Source: Gammaproteobacteria bacterium (GTDB lineage Bacteria > Pseudomonadota > Gammaproteobacteria > Pseudomonadales > Azotimanducaceae). Taken from it: 11,775 nt of DNA. Of this stretch, positions 6,695 to 11,775 are shown piece after piece. The notes beneath the pieces are model-generated. The model had not been told where the DNA came from. It made no database searches and saw nothing but the letters and a program-made list of their open reading frames with translations. Both the position numbers and the translations under genes were made by a program. The stretch's first letter is position 1; each line of letters starts with the position of its first letter. Location of the stretch: positions 1 to 11,775 of the forward strand of contig JAUILW010000065.1 of NCBI GenBank assembly GCA_030432795.1. Direction: 5' to 3'.

Positions 6695-7485
6695 CGTACC
6701 CGGAACTGAACGAAGCGCGCGCGGGTTGGCGCTGGCAACCGTCATCCGACTGTCTTTCTGGGCGGGTCATTCTGGTAACGGGCGCTGGTGACGGTATCGG
6801 CCTTGCGGCGGCTAAAACCTTCGCGCTGCACGGCGCCCACGTGGTGCTGCTCGGACGCACCCGCAGCAAGCTCGAAGCGGTGTTCGACTGGATCGAAGCG
6901 CACACCGACACACAATCGGTGATCGTGCCCATGGATCTGGAGGAGATGAACGACGACAGCGCCGATGCACTGTACAACGCCGTCAGCGACACCTACGGCC
7001 GCCTCGACGGCATCCTGCACAACGCATCACTGCTCGGGCCGAAAGTGCCCATCGCGCACTACCCCACCCGCGAGTGGCAACGCGTGATGATGGTGAACAG
7101 CACCGCGCCGTTCATCCTCACGAAGTCGCTCCTGCCGCTGCTGGACGCACAGGCCCAGGCGACGGTGGTGTTCACGGCGTCTGGCGTGGCGCGCAAAGGG
7201 CGTGCCTACTGGGGCGCCTATGCGGTGTCGAAGTTTGCCCAGGAAGGTCTCATGGAGACCCTGGCTGACGAGCTCGCGCAAACCAGCAACATCATCACCG
7301 CCAGCATCAACCCAGGCGGCACCCGCACCAGCATGCGTGCGGCCGCGTATCCGGCGGAGAACCCCGAAACGGTACCGCTGCCGGAAGCACACATGGATCT
7401 GTACCTGTACCTCTTTGCACAGGCGCCTAAAGCCCTGCACGGCCAACCGATCAATGCGAGGGATTGGACGGGGCCGAGCGATTGA
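6691..7485 (+). CDS. yciK: YciK-type short-chain dehydrogenase/reductase
   Basis: This is a 264-residue classical SDR oxidoreductase. It shows the nucleotide-binding TGAGDGIG (30-37), HNASLLGP in place of the usual NNAG region, and the catalytic set Ser164, Tyr177, Lys181 (TASG, then YAVSK) with the standard 13-residue spacing. The N-terminal WQPSSDCLSGRVILVTGAGDGIG matches the YciK family, which lies next to ubiG/mupP in pseudomonads. E. coli YciK has about 252 residues. The physiological substrate of YciK is not established. The ATG lies inside the ubiG stop (ATGA) with no Shine-Dalgarno, so translation is probably coupled to ubiG. The Pseudomonas gene mupP, normally between ubiG and yciK, is missing here. 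Confidence 0.92.
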   Translation: MTYPELNEARAGWRWQPSSDCLSGRVILVTGAGDGIGLAAAKTFALHGAHVVLLGRTRSKLEAVFDWIEAHTDTQSVIVPMDLEEMNDDSADALYNAVSDTYGRLDGILHNASLLGPKVPIAHYPTREWQRVMMVNSTAPFILTKSLLPLLDAQAQATVVFTASGVARKGRAYWGAYAVSKFAQEGLMETLADELAQTSNIITASINPGGTRTSMRAAAYPAENPETVPLPEAHMDLYLYLFAQAPKALHGQPINARDWTGPSD

Positions 7486-7581
7486 GACGCAGATAGCAGC
7501 CTCGAGTACGCCAGAGGCTTGAACGCCGCTTGCTGCGTGTGGGCCACCGCACTTGGGTACCTCCGATATTTAGACAATTAT

Positions 7582-7594
7582 CTGACCAGGTCAG
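7582..7594. promoter_or_regulatory. Perfect 13-bp palindrome, possible operator
   Basis: The sequence is CTGACC-A-GGTCAG, six perfect base pairs around one central base. It lies just after an AT-rich patch (7566-7581) in the 224-bp stretch between yciK and the probable start of the degenerate GGDEF gene. A TTGGGT at 7553-7558 could be a -35, but no good -10 sits at the right distance. The rest of 7486-7709 shows no other gene or terminator. The site lies inside the longest possible reading of the next gene, so it counts as regulatory only if the later start is right. Confidence 0.3.
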
Positions 7595-7709
7595 CCCAGT
7601 GATGAGAGCCGCATACCAAAACGCGCCTCAGGGATTCGCTATGCTCCACGGTAGCCACAGGTGCGTGAGCAGCCGGGCAGAACACAAGCAGGATGGGAAA
7701 CCGCAGGTC

Positions 7710-8531
7710 ATGATGGGTAGACGCAAAGAACGGGCACAGTCGAGCGTGGCCAGCTTCGATCCGGAAGTGGCACTCTCATTGGTGCAGTCATTCCACAAGG
7801 AACTAGAGATCGGCGCGCTTATCGAGCGTATCTTCACGCAGGCATCAGCCCTCTCCCCTGCCTGCCATCTGGCCTACCGCCACGAAGCGGCAAACGTCGA
7901 CCTGCAGTTTGGCGAGCCGGGCCTGCACAGCGTGAGCTACAACCTGCAGTTCGGTGCCGACGGCGATAAAGGCGGCGAGGTACGGCTGACTTCAAGGCAT
8001 CGGTTTTCCTCAGAAGACCTGCAAACGCTCGAAGATCTCCTGACGCTGGCAGCGCCGGCGCTGACCAATGCGCTGACCGTGCACGCGCTCAAGGCCGGCG
8101 GCAACGCAGGCTCGCAGAAGCGCTCGGGCACCGGGCAGGAAGATGCGCTCGTGCTCATTCGCCTGGACGGGCTCGGAGATGTTCGCACGCACCACGGCGA
8201 GGACGTCGCCAGTACACTGATCGAGAAGCTGCGCAGCCAGCTCAACTCAGGGTTGCGCGAAGCCGACGGCGTGTTCCAGATCGACGACGATCATCTGGCG
8301 GTGTTGCTTCCCCGTACCACGCGTCAGGGTGCGGAGCGGGTTGCGGCAAAGGTCGAAGTGCTGGTCACCACCATTCACTACGCCGATCCGGAGGTGCAAT
8401 CACTCCTCACGGTGAGCATCGGCATCTCCACCACCAGCGGCGCGGCCTCGGCCGAAGCGGTGCTGGCGGACGCGCGATCAGCGCTATCCGAAGCGGTAGA
8501 GCACGGGGCGCGAAACATCCTCATTCACTGA
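7710..8531 (+). CDS. GAF-like plus degenerate GGDEF domain protein
   Basis: This protein (273 residues from ATG 7710) is probably cytoplasmic and has no membrane segment. Residues about 15-125 look like a diverged GAF sensor domain. They are followed by a GGDEF domain recognisable from VLIRLDGLGDV, a LLP strand, LLTVSIGIST and the final SALSEAVEHGARNILIH. The active site is gone: GGDEF is DDDHL (192-196), the first metal Asp is Arg151, the guanine-contact Asn is Arg159 and the Asp after it is Ser168. It should not make c-di-GMP. The inhibitory-site RxxD is kept as READ (183-186) exactly five residues before DDDHL, so binding c-di-GMP is possible, as in PelD. Start uncertain: adjacent ATGs occur at 7710 and 7713, with AGG at 7705-7707 favouring 7713. 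In-frame ATGs at 7530, 7602 and 7641 add residues unlike a domain. The stop overlaps rluB's by 7 bp. Confidence 0.8.
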   Translation: MMGRRKERAQSSVASFDPEVALSLVQSFHKELEIGALIERIFTQASALSPACHLAYRHEAANVDLQFGEPGLHSVSYNLQFGADGDKGGEVRLTSRHRFSSEDLQTLEDLLTLAAPALTNALTVHALKAGGNAGSQKRSGTGQEDALVLIRLDGLGDVRTHHGEDVASTLIEKLRSQLNSGLREADGVFQIDDDHLAVLLPRTTRQGAERVAAKVEVLVTTIHYADPEVQSLLTVSIGISTTSGAASAEAVLADARSALSEAVEHGARNILIH

Positions 8532-9361
8532 GGTCCTACCTTCGGGTAAGGCAGCAACATCGACGGCCGCTTCTTTCCCCATACCGTGTCTTTGCGGTTC
8601 TGCTTCGGCGGGCTGGTGTAAGGCACGCCCACCAGCGCACACAGGCTTTTTACATCCTCCGCCGCCATTTCCGCGGTGCGGCCTTCGCGCACGTGGGAGG
8701 GCATCACCACCGGCCCGTAGCGCACCCGTTTGAGGCGTGACACTGCGCGGTCGACGGCGGCGAACAGGTTCCGCACCTCATGGTTACGCCCTTCCAGGAG
8801 CACCGCGTGGTACCAGTGGTTACGGCCACGGCCGTCGTAATGCTGCAGGTCGCTGAAGCGGCACAGCACGTCGTCGATGAGCACGCCGGACTTCAGCGTG
8901 TCGATTTCCTGATCTGACAGCTGGCCATCCACGCGTACGGCGTACTCACGATCCAGGCCGGTGGACGGATGCATGAGCTTGTTAGCGAGCTGGCCGTCGT
9001 TGGTGAGCAGCAACAGGCCACTGGTCTGCACATCGAGCCGCCCCACCGCAACCCAGCGGCCGCTGTGCAACCGCGGCAGGTCGTCGAAGACTGTCGGACG
9101 CCCTTCCGGATCGCGCCGCGAGCAGATACGTCCCACTGCCTTGTTCATCACCAGCACGCGGGTTGCTTCCGCCTGCTGCTGCCGCCGCAGGGCTTTGCCA
9201 TCGACCTCGACGATCGCCTCGGCGCTCACACGCTGGCCTATCTGCGCAGGAGCTCCGTCGACCTTCACGCGTCCCGCGGTGATCCAACGCTCCATCTCGC
9301 GACGGCTGCCGAGCCCGTGATCAGCGAGCACTTTGTGCAGCTTCTCGCCGCTTTCGGACAT
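8525..9361 (-). CDS. rluB: 23S rRNA pseudouridine synthase RluB
   Basis: RluB isomerises a uridine (U2605 in E. coli numbering) in 23S rRNA helix 93. The protein has 278 residues. An S4 RNA-binding domain occupies about 5-60 (EKLHKVLADHGLGSRREMERWI, then GRVKVDG). It is followed by the RsuA/RluB-type catalytic domain with GRICSRRDPEGRPTVFDDLP (77-96) and the catalytic Asp110 in GRLDVQTSGLLLLTNDG. The NHWYHAVLLEGRNHEVRNLF segment is also typical. The Lys/Arg/Pro-rich tail is short, unlike the long disordered tail of E. coli RluB. The related RluE/RluF or RsuA enzymes are less likely given the DPEGRPTVFD signature and the scpB neighbour. It starts three bases after the scpB stop and is probably translated from the same mRNA. 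Confidence 0.93.
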   Translation of the reverse strand: MSESGEKLHKVLADHGLGSRREMERWITAGRVKVDGAPAQIGQRVSAEAIVEVDGKALRRQQQAEATRVLVMNKAVGRICSRRDPEGRPTVFDDLPRLHSGRWVAVGRLDVQTSGLLLLTNDGQLANKLMHPSTGLDREYAVRVDGQLSDQEIDTLKSGVLIDDVLCRFSDLQHYDGRGRNHWYHAVLLEGRNHEVRNLFAAVDRAVSRLKRVRYGPVVMPSHVREGRTAEMAAEDVKSLCALVGVPYTSPPKQNRKDTVWGKKRPSMLLPYPKVGPQ

Positions 9362-9364
9362 GCT

Positions 9365-10225
9365 TCAGCCGCTCTGAGTGGGGAGACGCACGACCTTGGC
9401 AAGATGCGTGCTGTCCTCTTCCGCCTGCGCCATGGCCTCCTCGGCGGCCTCTTCCACCACTGTCTCCTCAACCGTGACTTCCTCGGACGATTCGGCTGTG
9501 GCAGGCTCGATCACATCAACCTCAACCCGCACCTCAAGCGCATCTTCTTCGTCTTCGGCGCCGTTGCTCTCGGCACTGTCGTCATGCTCTCCGTCCGCTT
9601 CGACGATGATGGGGTCACCGTTCTCGTCGAGTTCCGGCAGCGCCTTCTGCGCCGGTTGATCGTCGTCATCCAACGGCGGTTCCTCGCCCAGCAGGTCGCG
9701 GATCTGATCCAACGGCGGCAACTCGCTCAGCGACTTGAGATTGAAGTAATCCAGAAATGCCTTGGTGGTGCCGTACATGGCCGGTTTGCCAGGCACATCG
9801 CGGGTGCCCACCACACGGATCCAGCCGCGCTCCAGAAGCGTGCGCAGAATGTTCTGACTTACCGCCACGCCGCGCACCTGCTCCACGTCGCCGCGGGTCA
9901 CCGGCTGCTTGTAGACGATGAGGGCCAGCGTTTCCATCAGCGCGCGGGAATAGCGGGGCGGCTTCTCCTCCCACATCCGGCTCACCCACTCGGAGAACTC
10001 CTGACGCACCTGATAGCGGTAGCCGGACGCCACGCGCTTGAGCTCGTAGCCGCGCCCTTCACACTCTGCTTCCAGGACGGTAAGCGCCTCCTTGACAGCC
10101 TCACGCAGCTCGTCCAGCGGCACCTCGCCGCGCTTGAACAGCTTGATCATGCGGTCAGTAGTCAGCGGTTCGTCCGCCGCCATGAGCGCCGCCTCAAGAA
10201 TGCTCTTGATCTTGTCGAGATCCAT
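9365..10225 (-). CDS. scpB: Segregation and condensation protein ScpB, with acidic tail
   Basis: ScpB is the winged-helix (kite) subunit that dimerises and binds the kleisin ScpA in the SMC-ScpAB chromosome complex. The first winged helix spans about 1-85 and the second about 90-165. Recognisable motifs are ETLALIVYKQPVTRGDVEQVRGV (98-120) and VPGKPAMYGTTKAFLDYFNL (144-163). The protein has 286 residues, longer than the roughly 200 of Bacillus ScpB. The extra length is a tail from about 185 in which roughly 35 residues are Asp or Glu and only a handful are basic. It is probably disordered. GGAG nine bases before the ATG (in scpA's last codons) gives a good Shine-Dalgarno. scpA ends six bases upstream and rluB follows by three bases. 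smc itself is not in the window. Confidence 0.95.
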   Translation of the reverse strand: MDLDKIKSILEAALMAADEPLTTDRMIKLFKRGEVPLDELREAVKEALTVLEAECEGRGYELKRVASGYRYQVRQEFSEWVSRMWEEKPPRYSRALMETLALIVYKQPVTRGDVEQVRGVAVSQNILRTLLERGWIRVVGTRDVPGKPAMYGTTKAFLDYFNLKSLSELPPLDQIRDLLGEEPPLDDDDQPAQKALPELDENGDPIIVEADGEHDDSAESNGAEDEEDALEVRVEVDVIEPATAESSEEVTVEETVVEEAAEEAMAQAEEDSTHLAKVVRLPTQSG

Positions 10226-10231
10226 CGAAAT

Positions 10232-11065
10232 TTACTCCGTCACGGGCCGCAGATAGATCGGCGCAAAGGGTTCGTTCTGTACCACGTCGAGCAGACGCTC
10301 ACGCACCAGCTCCATGATGGCGAGGAACGTGACGATGACGCCGAGGCGCCCTTCCGCACGTCGGAACAGGCTGACGAACGGCACGTGTTCAGTTGCCTCG
10401 GACACGCGTGACAGCACTTCGGTCATGCGCTCACGCACGCTGAGTGGCTCCATCTGCACCGAATGGCTGGCGTTCATATCGGCGCGTCTGAGTACTTGCG
10501 CGAGCGCCAGCAGGATCTCCTTGAGATCCACGTCCGGCTCCACGTGCTCGCGCACCAGCTCCGGGCGCTCCGGATGCACCGGAAAAACGTCGCGCTCCAC
10601 GCGCGGCAGCTCTTCCATGCGCTCTGCAGCGCTCTTGATCTGCTCGTACTCCTGCAGGCGCCGAATGAGCTCGGCCCGAGGGTCGTTCTCGTCTTCTTCC
10701 TCGCTCACCGGCCGGGGCAGCAGCATGCGGGATTTGATTTCCGCCAGCAGCGCTGCCATCACCAGATACTCGCCGACGAGCTCCAGCTGCAGGGCCTGCA
10801 TGAGGCTGATGTACTCCATGTACTGGGCGGTGATCTGCGCGACGTTGATCTCGAGAATGTTCAGGTTCTGCCGGCGGATCAGATAGAGCAGCAGATCCAG
10901 CGGCCCTTCAAACGTCTCGAGAAATACCTCCATCGCCTCGGGTGGGATGTAGAGGTCCGTAGGCAATTCCCTGACCGGCCGACCGCTGACCAGCGCGATG
11001 GTGTTGGCGTCTTCCTGGCGTGCGGCCTGAAGGGTGGGGCTGCTGATGGCTTCGCCGGTCGTCAT
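10232..11065 (-). CDS. scpA: Segregation and condensation protein ScpA (kleisin)
   Basis: ScpA is the kleisin that bridges SMC heads and binds ScpB in bacterial condensin, organising newly replicated chromosomes. The protein has 277 residues. The N-terminal SMC-neck-binding region is MEVFLETFEGPLDLLLYLIRRQNLNILEI (45-73), followed by LVMAALLAEIKSRMLLP (101-117). A middle linker rich in Glu and Arg follows, and then the C-terminal winged helix with VIVTFLAIMELVRERL (about 243-258). About 44 residues precede MEVFLE. A start at that Met is possible, but the ATG at 11065 overlaps the trpS stop as ATGA, which supports it through translational coupling. trpS lies upstream and scpB downstream, an arrangement known in several gammaproteobacteria. 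Confidence 0.95.
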   Translation of the reverse strand: MTTGEAISSPTLQAARQEDANTIALVSGRPVRELPTDLYIPPEAMEVFLETFEGPLDLLLYLIRRQNLNILEINVAQITAQYMEYISLMQALQLELVGEYLVMAALLAEIKSRMLLPRPVSEEEDENDPRAELIRRLQEYEQIKSAAERMEELPRVERDVFPVHPERPELVREHVEPDVDLKEILLALAQVLRRADMNASHSVQMEPLSVRERMTEVLSRVSEATEHVPFVSLFRRAEGRLGVIVTFLAIMELVRERLLDVVQNEPFAPIYLRPVTE

Positions 11066-11775
11066 CGGCCGGCAAGCCCCACGGCGGCGCGCACATCTTC
11101 GAGGGTTTCCCGCGCCTCATCGCGCGCCCGCTCCGAACCCTCCTGCAGCACGGCGTGCACCAGGTCCGGTTCGTTCTCGAACGGCTCCGCCCGAGCACGC
11201 ATCTGCGCCTGCTCTGCGTTAATCGCATCGATGAGCGGCTTTTTGCAGTCGATGCAGCCAATCGACGCGCTGCGGCAGCCTTCGGTGACCCAACTGCGCA
11301 GGTCGTCAGAGGCGTAGAGCTCATGCAGCGCGAACACCGGGCAGTTCTCCGGCTCGCCCGGGTCGTTGCGGCGCACCCGAGCGGGGTCGGTTTTCATGGT
11401 GCGCACTTTCTCTTCCACGGCCTCCGGCGCTTCGCGCAGAGAGATGGTGTTGCCGTAGGATTTGGACATCTTCTCGCCATCGAGGCCCGGCACCTTGGCC
11501 GCCGCGTTGATGATCGACTGCGGCTCCGGAAGAATGATGCGGCCGCCGCCCTCCAGGTAACCGAACAGGCGCTCCGAATCGCCGATGGAGAGGTTCTGCT
11601 GGCTGGCGAGCAACGCCCGGGCGCGCTCCAGCGCTTCCGCGTCGCCCTGCTCCACGTAGGCACGCCGGCATTCGCTGTACAGGCGCGCTGCCTTTTTGCC
11701 CATCTTCTGCAGCGCTGCCTCGGCCTGCTGCTCGAAGTCCGGCTCGCGGCCGAACACATGGTTGAAGCGCCGCGC
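11062..11775 (-). CDS. trpS: Tryptophanyl-tRNA synthetase, N-terminal part outside the window
   Basis: TrpRS charges tRNA-Trp with tryptophan in the cytoplasm. Only the last 237 residues are visible, beginning ARRFNHVFGREPDFEQQ; the HIGH-containing N-terminal part lies beyond the edge. KMSKS is encoded at 11458-11472 (GEKMSKSYGNTISLREAP), and MKTDPARVRRNDPG follows. The long stretch between RRFN and KMSKS, including LFGYLEGGGRIILPEP, is typical of the longer proteobacterial TrpRS of about 400-450 residues rather than E. coli's 334. Four cysteines (codons at 11341-11343, 11275-11277, 11254-11256, 11245-11247) form C-x21-C-x6-C-x2-C. This is close to the [4Fe-4S] motif described for Thermotoga maritima TrpRS. 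The open frame continues to the edge without a start; an in-frame GTG at 11757 is internal Val. The stop overlaps scpA by four bases. Confidence 0.95.
   Translation of the reverse strand, partial: ARRFNHVFGREPDFEQQAEAALQKMGKKAARLYSECRRAYVEQGDAEALERARALLASQQNLSIGDSERLFGYLEGGGRIILPEPQSIINAAAKVPGLDGEKMSKSYGNTISLREAPEAVEEKVRTMKTDPARVRRNDPGEPENCPVFALHELYASDDLRSWVTEGCRSASIGCIDCKKPLIDAINAEQAQMRARAEPFENEPDLVHAVLQEGSERARDEARETLEDVRAAVGLAGR

Noticed and set aside
8969..10411. 480-codon open frame on the plus strand
   Set aside because: It lies antisense to rluB, scpB and the end of scpA, all recognised by strong family motifs. The translation is His/Arg/Leu-rich with no domain, as expected from GC-rich shadow frames.
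1..11775. CRISPR arrays, insertion sequences, phage genes, tRNAs, or a new defence system
   Set aside because: I saw no regularly spaced repeats, transposase or integrase motifs, cloverleaf sequences, or nuclease/toxin gene clusters. Apart from the short gaps, the window is accounted for by housekeeping and small uncharacterised genes.

Overview
This GC-rich window is ordinary-looking chromosomal DNA, probably from a gammaproteobacterium related to Pseudomonas or the marine OMG groups. I infer this from the gene content (gyrA, an MtaD-type deaminase, ubiG, yciK, and a trpS-scpA-scpB-rluB operon), the ubiquinone gene and the protein sequences. The species cannot be fixed. I see no mobile element, CRISPR array, tRNA, rRNA or clear rho-independent terminator. 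Genes are tightly packed: every gap is under about 230 bp and two convergent pairs overlap at their stop codons.

Left part (1-4553). gyrA runs leftward off the window edge; its breakage-reunion domain is complete and its C-terminal beta-pinwheel is cut. Divergent from it is a gene for an exported protein of a poorly characterised family (DUF1214-like). It meets a leftward DUF2855 gene tail to tail. Middle part (4619-8531). Three rightward genes form a probable operon: an amidohydrolase of the methylthioadenosine/S-adenosylhomocysteine deaminase type, ubiG, and the short-chain dehydrogenase yciK, with ubiG and yciK joined by an ATGA overlap. A separate rightward gene follows, encoding a GAF-like/degenerate GGDEF protein that has lost the cyclase residues but keeps an RxxD inhibitory-site motif. 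Right part (8525-11775). A leftward operon holds trpS (5' end missing), scpA, scpB and rluB. It couples tRNA charging, the SMC-kleisin chromosome complex and 23S rRNA pseudouridylation.

The main interest lies in departures from the familiar pseudomonad order gyrA-mtnA-mtaD-ubiG-mupP-yciK. Here mtnA is replaced by the two uncharacterised genes and mupP is absent. Other points are the probable catalytically dead c-di-GMP-related protein, a four-cysteine iron-sulfur-type motif in TrpRS, a long acidic tail on ScpB, and a symmetric element between the divergent DUF2855 and deaminase genes. I found no wholly new multigene system. The most promising uncharacterised genes are the exported DUF1214-like protein, the DUF2855 protein and the degenerate GGDEF protein.
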